Assembly (NCBI GenBank): GCA_964414345.1
Contig: CAYPWF010000024.1
Span: 1-50,796 of the forward strand
Length of the DNA stretch: 50,796 nucleotides
Direction: 5' to 3'
Origin: Desulfocorpusculum sp964414345
GTDB taxonomy: Bacteria > Desulfobacterota > Desulfocorpusculales > Desulfocorpusculum
Shown in pieces: positions 16,927 to 24,796 of the stretch. The translations under genes and the position numbers were made by a program. Within the stretch, counting starts at the first letter, position 1. Every line of letters begins with the position of its first letter. The notes beneath the pieces were generated by a model, which had not been told where the DNA came from, did not search any database, and worked only from the letters and a program-made list of their open reading frames with translations.

Positions 16927-18552
16927 ATGGTGTTTAGCTATACAAACAGAAGGCGATGGGAAAGTGCGGCTCAGCGCTCAGTGGTCATGGGCAAAAGAGG
17001 CATGGTGGCCTCAAGCCAGCCCCTTGCAACACAGGCCGGGTTGAGGGTTTTGCTCAAAGGTGGGAATGCCGTTGACGCCGCAGTGGCCATGTTGGCCACT
17101 TTGAGTGTTGTGGAACCTCACTCTGTGGGCTTGGGGGGGGACGCCTTTGCCCTTATTTGGCTGGCTGGGGAGAAAAAACTCCTGGGGCTGAATGGAAGCG
17201 GCAGGGCCCCCAGGGCCGCAACCCGGGAATGGTTCCTGGAAAGGGGGCTGGGGGTCGTGCCCAAGAGAGGGATTCTTTCCGTGACGGTCCCAGGGGCTTT
17301 GCATGCCTGGCAGGAGGCCTTGCTTAGGTGCGGAAGCATGAGCCTGGCAGATCTCTTGGAGGATGCCCTTTATCATGCCCTGGAAGGCTTCCCGGTAAGC
17401 GAGGTGATAGCCGGGGAGTGGGAAAACGCATCCCAGACTCTTACCCAGGATTCCGAGGCGCAGAGGGTCTTTTTGCCTGGGGGCAGGGCGCCCAGGCCAG
17501 GGGAGGTCTTCGCCAACCCGGAGCTGGCTCACACGCTGGAGACCATTTGCCGGGAAGGCACAGGCGGCTTTTACGGCGGGAAAGTGGGAGAGGCCATTGT
17601 GAGCTGTGCCAAAGGCAGGGGAGGGCTCTTGGGTTTGGAGGATCTGGCAGAACACAGAAGCACCTGGGTGGATCCGGTGTCCACTGAGTACAGGGGTTAT
17701 ACGGTCTGTGAACTTCCTCCCAACGGGCAAGGCATAGTGGCCCTGGAAATGCTCAATATCCTGGAAGGCTACGAGCTCTCAAGCTTGGAGCACAACGGGC
17801 CGGATCACATCCATCTGCTGGTAGAGGCCAAGAAAGCAGCCTTCTGGGACAGGAATCGCTGGATAGCTGATCCGGAAAAGGAGTATGTCCCGGTTGAAAA
17901 GCTTTTAAGCAAGGAGCATGCAAGCCGTATCCGCTCCAAGATAGCCATGAAACGAGCCTCAGGCTCCTGGGAGGAGCAGGGGATTCAAAGAAGATCCGAT
18001 ACGGTCTACGTCTCGGCGGTGGACGGCGAGGGAAACGCAGCCTCTTTCATAAGCAGCATCTTCATGCACTTCGGCTCAGGGGTCGTGGCGGACGGGACAG
18101 GTATAGTGCTCCAAAACAGAGGTTGCGCCTTTAGTCTGGACCCCGCTCATCCCAACTGCATCGCTCCTGGCAAGAGGCCCATGCACACCATAATCCCAGG
18201 AATGCTTTTTAAGGACGGGGAGTTCCTCATGAGTTTTGGAGTCATGGGCGGGGATATGCAGCCCCAGGGGCACGTGCAGTTTCTTTGCAATCTCATTGAC
18301 TACGGAATGAACCTGCAGGAGGCCATGGATTCTCCAAGGGTGCGCCACCTGGAAGGCCTGGAGGTGTACCTGGAGGAAGGAATCCCAGGCCGCACCCATG
18401 TGGAATTGGAAGCCAGGGGGCACGAAATCCTCAAGGCCGATCCGCCGGTCAACGAGGTGGGCGGCGGCCAGGCCATATACAGAGACCCATTGAGCGGTGT
18501 GCTCCTTGCAGCCTCAGACCGGCGCAAAGACGGCTGTGCCATGGGGTATTGA
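16927..18552 (+). CDS. Gamma-glutamyltransferase-family hydrolase
   Basis: This is an Ntn-hydrolase of the gamma-glutamyltranspeptidase family, 541 residues. Early segments are MVASSQPLATQAGLRVLLKG and GGNAVDAAVAMLATLSVVEPHS-like. The autoprocessing site and nucleophile is predicted to be Thr359 in RRSDTVYVSAVDGEGNAAS, and FGSGVVADGTGIVLQNRG closes the active site. No signal peptide is visible, so it may be cytoplasmic, unlike classical GGT. The DTVY form of the nucleophile region resembles YwrD-type members. It may cleave gamma-glutamyl or related amides, perhaps the product of the adjacent ATP-grasp enzyme (inference). Confidence 0.87.
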   Translation: MVFSYTNRRRWESAAQRSVVMGKRGMVASSQPLATQAGLRVLLKGGNAVDAAVAMLATLSVVEPHSVGLGGDAFALIWLAGEKKLLGLNGSGRAPRAATREWFLERGLGVVPKRGILSVTVPGALHAWQEALLRCGSMSLADLLEDALYHALEGFPVSEVIAGEWENASQTLTQDSEAQRVFLPGGRAPRPGEVFANPELAHTLETICREGTGGFYGGKVGEAIVSCAKGRGGLLGLEDLAEHRSTWVDPVSTEYRGYTVCELPPNGQGIVALEMLNILEGYELSSLEHNGPDHIHLLVEAKKAAFWDRNRWIADPEKEYVPVEKLLSKEHASRIRSKIAMKRASGSWEEQGIQRRSDTVYVSAVDGEGNAASFISSIFMHFGSGVVADGTGIVLQNRGCAFSLDPAHPNCIAPGKRPMHTIIPGMLFKDGEFLMSFGVMGGDMQPQGHVQFLCNLIDYGMNLQEAMDSPRVRHLEGLEVYLEEGIPGRTHVELEARGHEILKADPPVNEVGGGQAIYRDPLSGVLLAASDRRKDGCAMGY

Positions 18553-18632
18553 AAAGGAGCTTGCTTCCCCTAGGTTTTCTCATGTGATAAAATCCGCGCC
18601 GACCAGGCTCAGAGGTAAATCTTTTTGGGGAC

Positions 18633-19535
18633 TTGAAAGAAAACCGAGCAGCCCCTGTGAGGTGTTCCTTGGAGCAAGAGATCCTGAAAGCGCAGAGGCT
18701 TCGCCTGAGCAGGTTTGCAATGGCGGCTGCCACCTATGGGATGGTCATCCTGACAACCCTTTTGGTGCAACAGTTGGGACTGGGCCGCATGAGCGCAAGA
18801 CAGTGGGCGGTTTTCTTTGGAATTGCTTTTCTTGGGAACTCGGTCTTTCTGAGTCTCTTTCTAAAAGGCTGGAATCTGCGATTCAAGGATCCTTCCTTGA
18901 CAAAGGAACAGATAATCTTCTCGGCCCTCTGGGGGTTTTGGGCCCTGTACCATCTTCCCCAGGCCAGGCCCGTGGTGCTCATATTCTACGTTCCGGCCTT
19001 CTGCTTCGGTATGCTGAGGCTCAACAGGAGCGATTACCTGAAGGTGGCAGGGACGGTCATGGGGCTTTACGCCGGCCTGCTCGTAATGGAGTATGCTCAG
19101 GGAAGGCCAGGGTTCAACCTGGGCTATGAGTTATTTCTCTTTTTTCTTTTCGCGATCCTTTTTGCTTGGCTGGCTTTTTTCGGAGGTTTTGTCTCTGATC
19201 TGAGAAGGAGGCTTAGACTCCAGAACTTGGAGGTCCTGAAAGCCAACGAAGAGCTTTGCAAAGAGATGGAGGAAAGAAAAAAGGCGGAAGAGGAAAAGGA
19301 CCGACTTCTCGGGGAACTTAGGGAGGCTTTGGGTAAAGTCAAGACCCTCAAGGGGTTGATACCTATCTGCGCCTGGTGCAAGAAGATCAGGACCGACACA
19401 GGCTATTGGCAAGAGCTGGAAGGCTATATCCGGGATCACTCGGATGCGGAACTAAGCCACGGCATCTGCCCTGAGTGTGCAATTGAATTCTCGGCCGGGT
19501 TGGGATTCCAAGAAAAGGAATCTTCAAAAGAATAA
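18633..19535 (+). CDS. Six-TM membrane protein with coiled coil and CxWCKKIR C-terminal motif
   Basis: About six hydrophobic segments occupy residues 30-190 and resemble the membrane module often found in front of diguanylate cyclases. A charged coiled coil follows (LEVLKANEELCKEMEERKKA). The C-terminus then has IPICAWCKKIRTDTGYW and HGICPECA, a Cys-containing motif frequent at the ends of sensor proteins in Desulfobacterota. No GGDEF, kinase or PAS domain remains. The start is uncertain: TTG at 18633, GTG at 18657 or ATG at 18720, none with a convincing ribosome site. The function is unknown; the four cysteines suggest metal or redox sensing (inference). Confidence 0.7.
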   Translation: MKENRAAPVRCSLEQEILKAQRLRLSRFAMAAATYGMVILTTLLVQQLGLGRMSARQWAVFFGIAFLGNSVFLSLFLKGWNLRFKDPSLTKEQIIFSALWGFWALYHLPQARPVVLIFYVPAFCFGMLRLNRSDYLKVAGTVMGLYAGLLVMEYAQGRPGFNLGYELFLFFLFAILFAWLAFFGGFVSDLRRRLRLQNLEVLKANEELCKEMEERKKAEEEKDRLLGELREALGKVKTLKGLIPICAWCKKIRTDTGYWQELEGYIRDHSDAELSHGICPECAIEFSAGLGFQEKESSKE

Positions 19536-19634
19536 GGCAAGTTTTTTACCGTAAAAGGGAGAGGGCTGCCCAAGAGCTTTTGAGCTATTGTATCATTTTT
19601 ATGATCGCAGATCAGGCAAGCAGGATTTACTTGG

Positions 19635-20006
19635 ATGAAGGGCAAGGGGCCAGCCTCTATAAAGTATGGGACTATGCAGCGGGCTTTAAGACAGATAAGA
19701 AGACTCATAGTGGCTGTTTTGGGGGGCACGGTGGTGCTCATAGGCTTGGCCGTGGTGGTTCTGCCCGGGCCAGCCACCCTTGTGCTAGCTGCAGGCATGG
19801 CAATATTGGCCACGGAGTTTGTCTGGGCGCGGAGGCTTTTGGAGAAGACCCGGGAGAAGCTGCGTGAGACAGTGAAAAGAAAAAGCAAGGGAGGCAAAGA
19901 TGGAGTGGAAGCCAAGCGAGAAAGAGGAAGAGTACTTTGCCAGGCTGGAGTTCGAGAGGAAAAAGAAGCAGGAAGCGGAGAAGCATGCCAAGCTTGCCTC
20001 GGATGA
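19635..20006 (+). CDS. PGPGW-family small transmembrane protein
   Basis: Its core is IRRLIVAVLGGTVVLIGLAV followed by VVLPGPATLVLAAGMAILATEFVWARRLL, the hallmark of PGPGW proteins: two membrane spans around a PGP turn. The function is unknown. The last 35 or so residues run in another frame through the start of the zinc-ribbon gene (overlap 19900-20006). That tail looks unnatural and may reflect a small frameshift or an unusually long overlap. The start could be 19635 or 19674. Confidence 0.7.
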   Translation: MKGKGPASIKYGTMQRALRQIRRLIVAVLGGTVVLIGLAVVVLPGPATLVLAAGMAILATEFVWARRLLEKTREKLRETVKRKSKGGKDGVEAKRERGRVLCQAGVREEKEAGSGEACQACLG

Positions 20007-20205
20007 GAAAAAAAGGCTAAGGGATCTCCACTGTATGCACTGCCCGAAATGCGGAATGGAGCTCATAGAGATCGACTACAAGGGTGTCAAGGTGGACAAG
20101 TGCTCCGAATGCGATGGCATCTGGCTGGATGCGGGGGAGCTGGAGACCATCTCCAAGTTCGAGAAGAGCTCTTTGGACAAACTTTTCAGTGTGTTCCGCA
20201 AGTGA
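19900..20205 (+). CDS. TFIIB-type zinc-ribbon protein
   Basis: This 101-residue protein has a charged helical N-terminus. It then has CPKCGMELIEIDYKGVKVDK and CSECDGIWLDAGELETI, a zf-TFIIB zinc ribbon with the CxxC pairs 20 residues apart. The GGGAGG before the ATG supports the start. The role is unknown; it probably binds zinc in the cytoplasm. Confidence 0.85.
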   Translation: MEWKPSEKEEEYFARLEFERKKKQEAEKHAKLASDEKKRLRDLHCMHCPKCGMELIEIDYKGVKVDKCSECDGIWLDAGELETISKFEKSSLDKLFSVFRK

Positions 20206-20300
20206 ATCAGCCTGGCCAGGATTGTTATCCCACTCTGGGAATGGCAGAAAAACCCTCGCCTTCATGCGAAGACTTTAATATGCGCCGAAGCTGCAGGCTT

Positions 20301-20340
20301 AGGATATCCGCCGACTGAAGTCGGCGGTTTTATCCTTTTT
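20301..20340 (+). terminator. Strong nested palindrome and T tract (terminator; REP/IS-end-like)
   Basis: CCGCCGACT (20308-20316) pairs perfectly with AGTCGGCGG (20319-20327) around GA. The outer arms AGGATA (20301-20306) and TATCCT (20331-20336) also pair. TTTT and TTTTT follow, so it can terminate transcription of the zinc-ribbon gene. The CCGACTGAAGTCGG core is also typical of short palindromes near IS200/IS605 elements. Confidence 0.6.
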
Positions 20341-20413
20341 GACTCAAGAACCATCCTCTGAAGCCGGTGGTTTGTGGCGGGCTGCCGAGTCAATTTCGTT
20401 CGAAGGGGCATGG

Positions 20414-20439
20414 TTAGTCCGTCAAACATACCGCCTTTA
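20414..20439. repeat. Second copy of the 26-base window-start repeat
   Basis: It matches positions 11-36 at 24 of 26 bases (differences at the fifth base and at the base after GTCAAAC). Here the right arm of the hairpin is missing, so this copy looks truncated. Confidence 0.55.
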
Positions 20440-20555
20440 CTCATCCAGCCCCGGAATACCTTTCGCCAAAGCCGCCGCAGCCAGCCTCAGGCATAAAACC
20501 CTGCCCCGGCGAAATGGCCGTGGGCGGGCGATTCAAGTCCCCTCCCAGTCACCCC

Positions 20556-20933
20556 TCAGGAGCGTACGGCTATGAATGAGAGCTCGATACTGGCCCCCAA
20601 AGCCAGGCCCGAGACAGCCACAGTCTCCCGGGCCGGGGGGTTCTCTGGGAAATAGCTCGCGTACACCTCGTTGAAGGCCCCATAGTCATCCATGCTTCTC
20701 AGGTAAACCGTGACCTTGACCACATGGGCTAGGTCCATGCCAACCTTTTGGAGCACTCCCCTTAGGTTCTGGATGGCCTGGTGGGTCTCTGGAACTATCC
20801 CCCCAGGGACCACGCCCCCACGTTCATGGTCGTACCCGATAGAGCCTGACAGATAGAAGGTGTCCCCCGCCAGGACCCCCTCGCAGAATGGAAGTCCCCT
20901 GGGCCCTCGCCCGATGATCTGCTTAGATGCCAT
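20556..20933 (-). CDS. ridA: RidA family (YjgF/YER057c) deaminase
   Basis: This is a 125-residue-class RidA protein. It has DTFYLSGSIGYD, HQAIQNLRGVLQKVGMDLAHVV-like helices, VTVYLRSMDDYGAFNEVY, and the conserved Arg in PPARETVAVSGL plus Glu in ASIELSFIAV. RidA hydrolyses reactive enamine/imine intermediates to 2-oxoacids and ammonia. The ATG at 20933 follows GGAGG. It lies downstream of a TAXI-TRAP importer on the same strand, possibly acting on an imported nitrogenous acid. Confidence 0.9.
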   Translation of the reverse strand: MASKQIIGRGPRGLPFCEGVLAGDTFYLSGSIGYDHERGGVVPGGIVPETHQAIQNLRGVLQKVGMDLAHVVKVTVYLRSMDDYGAFNEVYASYFPENPPARETVAVSGLALGASIELSFIAVRS

Positions 20934-21024
20934 GGCATCCTCCAAAAAAATGTTGAGAGCCTGCCCAAAGGGCCCCTCAGCGCTCCCGCGCGCGCGGATC
21001 AGCTTGGCCTGGATCCCTCACCCC

Positions 21025-22986
21025 TCACCTTCTCAACTTCTGCATTACAAATACGGCCGCCATCAATGCCAGACCGATCAGATCGTACTGGGCTATGGGA
21101 TAGACCAGGCACAATCCTCCTGCTATCAGCATGAACCTCTCCAGCAGCTTGGCCCTCTTGAGCCACCAGCCCTCCACCCCTCCTGCCAGAGCCGCGATAC
21201 CCAGGAAAGCCGTGACCGTGGTCCAAACTACGTCCACCACAGGACCCTTAAGCAGAATACCCACCCCCTTTGGATCCAGGGTGAACATGAAGGGCACTAT
21301 GAAGGCAGGCATGGTGTATTTCCATGCCTGCAAAGTGGTCTTGTAAGGATCCCCCTTGGTGAGCGCTGCCGCCGCAAAACAGGAAAGCGCCGTGGGAGGA
21401 GACACCTCCGAGAGTATGGCGTAGTAAAAGATGAACATGTGTGCCGCGTAATCCGGGACCCCCAACTGTGTGAGGGCCGGGGCGGCAATGACAGCCGCGA
21501 TTATATAGGAGGCGGTCACAGGCACTGCCAGTCCTATCACCCAGACGATGAGGGCCGTGAAGACCGCTGCCAAAAAAACGCTCCCCCCCGCGTACCCGAT
21601 GATTATGGAGCTGAACTTGAGCCCCAGCCCTGTGAGGGTCACAACCCCCACTATGATCCCAGCCCCCGCGCAGGTCACCGCCACGCTCAGGACCCCCATG
21701 GAGCCCGCCTTGAGGGCCTGGATGAGCTTTGTTGGCATGAGGGCCGTGTCCTTGCGGATGAAGCTTGCCAGGAACGCCACGATGGTTGCCAGGAAGACCG
21801 CCATGATGGGGGTGAACCCGGCCACCATGAAGCCCACTATGGCGATGAGGGAGAGGAAATGAAAGCCGTACCTGTAGGTCAGCTGCCAGAGGGTCTGGCT
21901 TTTGTCAAAGGGGATCTCCCTGGTCCCGAACTTCTTGGCGTCCAGCTCCACCATGAGGAAGATAGACCAGTAGTAAAGACAGGTGGGGATGGTGGCCATG
22001 ACGATAACGTCCAGGTAAGTGATCTTCAAGAACTCGGCTATGAGAAAGGCCGCAGCCCCCAGCACCGGAGGGGAAAGGATGGCACCTATGCCACCAGCTG
22101 AGAGAAGCCCTCCCGCCGCCTCTCTGCTGTAACCGGCCTTGGCCAGCATGGGGTAGGCCACCGAGCCCAGGGTCACGGTGGTGGCCACACCGCTTCCGGA
22201 CGGCCCCCCCAGCAGGAATGAGGCCAGGGTCACTGTGCGGCCCGCCCCGGTGGGCTTCCCCCCCATGGCCGCGAAGGAGAAGTCTATGAAGAACTTGCCA
22301 GCTCCCGAGACCTCCAGGAAGGCCCCGTAAATGGTGAACAGGATGATGAAGGTGGAGGACACATCTATGGGCACCCCGAAGATTCCCTCCAGGGTCATAT
22401 ACATGTGGCCCACCAGCCTAGAGACATCGTAGCCCCGGTGGGTCCATGGGTTTGGAAGGTATGGCCCCGCGAAGGCATAGAGGATGAAGCCCAGGATCAC
22501 CGCCGGTATGATCCAGCCTGAAGTCCTTCTGCTGGCCTCCAGGATCAGCAGGATCAGCACCACCCCTAAGATCTGATCCCAAGTGGTTGGGACCACGGAG
22601 CGGTAGATGAAACTGTCGAAGTCAACCAACATGTACAGGATGCTGGCCACCGCCAACAACGCGCACAGGTAATCGAACCAGTAAATGCGGTTGGCGTTTC
22701 GCTTCCATCCAGGGAACACCAGAAAGCCAAGAAAGAGCACAAAGCCCACATGGATGCCTCTCAGCACCTGGGTCATGATGATCCCGGGGGCTGCATAGAG
22801 GTGCACCAGGGACATGACCACAGCGATGACGGTGACCCCAATGCCGATCCGGCCTTCCAGACGCCGGGTGGGGCCCTCTTCCTCCTGTACATACTTCTCG
22901 GCCTCCTTGAGGGCCTCCTCGCTGATCCTTATCTCTGCCTCGTTCTTGGGAGTCTCTGGATCCAAGCCTCGGACCTCCTTGCCCAC
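21025..22986 (-). CDS. TAXI-type TRAP transporter fused permease (DctQM-like)
   Basis: This 653-residue polytopic protein fuses the small and large TRAP membrane subunits. It has an N-terminal cytosolic stretch, about four spans, then a long DctM-like domain with GGPSGSGVATTVTLGSVAYPML, GGIGAILSPPVLGAAAFLIAEF-like and SEVSPPTALSCFAAAALTKG segments. It uses an ion gradient to import an organic acid delivered by the binding protein encoded upstream. The GTG at 22986 has a weak ribosome site; a TTG at 22965 lies 8 bases after AAGGAGG and may be the true start. It is encoded 15 bases after DUF1850. Confidence 0.92.
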   Translation of the reverse strand: MGKEVRGLDPETPKNEAEIRISEEALKEAEKYVQEEEGPTRRLEGRIGIGVTVIAVVMSLVHLYAAPGIIMTQVLRGIHVGFVLFLGFLVFPGWKRNANRIYWFDYLCALLAVASILYMLVDFDSFIYRSVVPTTWDQILGVVLILLILEASRRTSGWIIPAVILGFILYAFAGPYLPNPWTHRGYDVSRLVGHMYMTLEGIFGVPIDVSSTFIILFTIYGAFLEVSGAGKFFIDFSFAAMGGKPTGAGRTVTLASFLLGGPSGSGVATTVTLGSVAYPMLAKAGYSREAAGGLLSAGGIGAILSPPVLGAAAFLIAEFLKITYLDVIVMATIPTCLYYWSIFLMVELDAKKFGTREIPFDKSQTLWQLTYRYGFHFLSLIAIVGFMVAGFTPIMAVFLATIVAFLASFIRKDTALMPTKLIQALKAGSMGVLSVAVTCAGAGIIVGVVTLTGLGLKFSSIIIGYAGGSVFLAAVFTALIVWVIGLAVPVTASYIIAAVIAAPALTQLGVPDYAAHMFIFYYAILSEVSPPTALSCFAAAALTKGDPYKTTLQAWKYTMPAFIVPFMFTLDPKGVGILLKGPVVDVVWTTVTAFLGIAALAGGVEGWWLKRAKLLERFMLIAGGLCLVYPIAQYDLIGLALMAAVFVMQKLRR

Positions 22987-23001
22987 TGCCTTAGGGCTCC
23001 C

Positions 23002-23448
23002 TCAGGGATGCCCTTCTGATTCCAGACGATTCAGCAGAAATCGTGCCATCGTGCAAGCAGCAGGTCTCAAGAGAACTCGGTCTCCCGGGGCACCAAGCTG
23101 CTTGCCCTGGACCTCGTGGCTGCCCACCAGGGACTGTCTGCCAGGACCCATCCGCAACCTCAGGACCACCTCCGGCATCTGCCTGAGGATCTGGTAGCGC
23201 GGTCCCACCCCGTCGAACCCGTAATACCCGGCCACGCCAGGGTGGGAGGTCTCAACTGCCATAAGCCGGATCTCCCCCTGCCCCACAAGGTAATGCTCCC
23301 TGACCTCTGCCCCGTACATGGAGTGCTCGTATTGAATGGAAAAACTTCCCCCTCTACCAAGGCTCAGGATCCAGCTCCTTGAGCTTTCCAGGTTCACCAG
23401 CTCCAGGCAGGGGATCCAGGGCATGAGGGCCCCTCCTGCCAGGGCCAA
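23002..23448 (-). CDS. DUF1850 protein of the TAXI-TRAP operon
   Basis: The DUF1850 pattern is visible (LVNLESSRSWILSL, FSIQYEHSMYGAEVREHY, ETSHPGVAGYYGFDG). This family is encoded between TAXI binding proteins and fused TRAP permeases; its function is unknown. TTG at 23448 is the first standard start, but the frame continues upstream without a stop through a hydrophobic signal-anchor-like stretch (IWPFLAAACFLALAGGAL) to the end of the binding-protein gene. No ATG, GTG or TTG lies in that extension. Confidence 0.75.
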   Translation of the reverse strand: MALAGGALMPWIPCLELVNLESSRSWILSLGRGGSFSIQYEHSMYGAEVREHYLVGQGEIRLMAVETSHPGVAGYYGFDGVGPRYQILRQMPEVVLRLRMGPGRQSLVGSHEVQGKQLGAPGDRVLLRPAACTMARFLLNRLESEGHP

Positions 23449-23492
23449 GAAACAGGCCGCCGCCAGGAAGGGCCATATGGGCCTTGGCCTTG

Positions 23493-24455
23493 CTATTTGA
23501 GAGTTACTCCCTTTTCGGCGAAGAACTTGATGGCTCCCGGGTGGAAGGGCAGTGGAGAGCCATCCTTCTGGGAGGAGAGCTCCAGGTGCTGAGCTTCCTT
23601 GTGAACGGCCACAAGCTCTGGTTTATTCTCGAACAGGGCCTTTAGCACGTCGTAGATCACGCTCTCCTTGGCTTTCTCGTTGCATATCAGAAGATTCCAC
23701 ACCACAGCGATGGAGACATCCTTTTCCTGGCCGGGATAGGTCTTGGCCGGAATCTTGCCCTCCACATACAGGGGGCCATACTTCTCTCTCATCTTCGGTA
23801 TGGCATCCCCATGAGATATCAGCTTGAGCTTGATCCCCGGGGTGGCTCCTAGATCCGTCACCGAGGCGGTTGGAAGCCCTCCATCCCAGAAGTAAGCATC
23901 GATCTTTCCATCCTTGAGGGCCCCGGCCGACTCAGATGCGCCCAGCTTGTCCCTCTTGAGATCCTTGTCCGGGTCCAGCCCATAGGCCTCCAATACCCTG
24001 AGAGCCTTGACCTCGGTGCCGCTGCCAGGAGACCCCGTGGACACACGCTTTCCCCTCAGGTCCGAGACTTTCTCTATCCCTTTGCCCTCGAGCGTCACAA
24101 CATGCATGTTGTTGGGGTAAAGAACAGCAGCGGTCCTGATGGGCAGCTTCTCCTTGAACTTTCCCTTGCCCTGGAAGGCGTCCCAGCCCACATCGGCCAT
24201 TATTAGGGCCAGATCCGCCTTGCCGGCCCCCACCAGGAGGCAGTTGTCCACCGAGGCCGAGGTCACCTCCGCCGTGGCCTCGATGTTGGCCACGTGCTTG
24301 GATATGACACTGGCCATGCCTCCGCCCAGGGGATAGTACACCCCACCCGTTCCTCCTGTGGCAATGGAGAGCCTCACTTCCTTCTTCTGCGCCCAGGCTG
24401 TATTGACTCCCATAGCCATTACAAGAGCGCACATCAGTATGCCTGCCCTTTTCAT
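23493..24455 (-). CDS. TAXI-family TRAP substrate-binding protein
   Basis: This 320-residue exported protein has the signal peptide MKRAGILMCALVMAMGVNTA. The typical TAXI opening follows, LSIATGGTGGVYYPLGGGMA, then GKADLALIMADVGWDAFQG, RGKRVSTGSPGSGTEVKA and KIDAYFWDGGLPTASV. It captures a carboxylate or amino-acid-like substrate in the periplasm for the fused permease. It heads a minus-strand operon (binding protein, DUF1850, permease, perhaps RidA) with a good promoter 40 bases upstream. Confidence 0.93.
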   Translation of the reverse strand: MKRAGILMCALVMAMGVNTAWAQKKEVRLSIATGGTGGVYYPLGGGMASVISKHVANIEATAEVTSASVDNCLLVGAGKADLALIMADVGWDAFQGKGKFKEKLPIRTAAVLYPNNMHVVTLEGKGIEKVSDLRGKRVSTGSPGSGTEVKALRVLEAYGLDPDKDLKRDKLGASESAGALKDGKIDAYFWDGGLPTASVTDLGATPGIKLKLISHGDAIPKMREKYGPLYVEGKIPAKTYPGQEKDVSIAVVWNLLICNEKAKESVIYDVLKALFENKPELVAVHKEAQHLELSSQKDGSPLPFHPGAIKFFAEKGVTLK

Positions 24456-24495
24456 GCGACGCCTCCTCCAGCCGTGTTTTTTGGAACGGTCCTTA

Positions 24496-24523
24496 TTTAT
24501 CCCGAGGCCTCTTGCTCTGTCAA
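24496..24523 (-). promoter_or_regulatory. Promoter of the TAXI-TRAP operon
   Basis: On the minus strand, TTGACA (24523-24518) and GATAAA (24501-24496) are 16 bases apart. Transcription would start near 24489, giving a leader of about 34 nt before the ATG at 24455. Confidence 0.6.
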
Positions 24524-24605
24524 TAGGGAAAAGATAGGAGAGCTACTTCGCAGGTTCTTGGCCTTTGGGTGTGGGCTTCGAAGCCTTGCTGTGAGAGTGG
24601 GCAAA

Positions 24606-24634
24606 TTGACGGGGCATCCCCCATGGGGTAAACT
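24606..24634 (+). promoter_or_regulatory. Promoter of the tig-clpP-clpX operon
   Basis: TTGACG (24606-24611) and TAAACT (24629-24634) are spaced by exactly 17 bases. It would leave a leader of about 155 nt before tig. Confidence 0.5.
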
Positions 24635-24796
24635 CAAAATCCGACATCATATCTTCTCCAGGGGAGGCCTGGGCTGATCTCATCAGGCAAATCGCTCACC
24701 TGAGAGACCGGGCTTGCTTAGGGACCCAAGGGCCCGAGGTGGAATCTACGTGATGGGACGTCAATTTCAAGGTTTGCAGGAAAGGAGACAAGTCCT

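Larger units (their letters stand above)
20206..20555. other. 350-base spacer between convergent genes, with palindromes
   Basis: The stretch contains the long palindrome at 20301-20336 and the second copy of the window-start repeat at 20414-20439. No gene is supported in it. Confidence 0.6.
24456..24796. other. Divergent intergenic region, TAXI-TRAP versus tig
   Basis: This 341-base region separates two divergent operons. It contains one promoter-like pair for each direction (24496-24523 minus, 24606-24634 plus). No gene is seen. Confidence 0.6.

Noticed and set aside
20860..22101. Long plus-strand open frame of 413 codons
   Set aside because: It lies antisense to the TRAP permease and RidA. 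Its translation is His/Gly/Asp-rich without domains, a shadow of GC-rich coding sequence.
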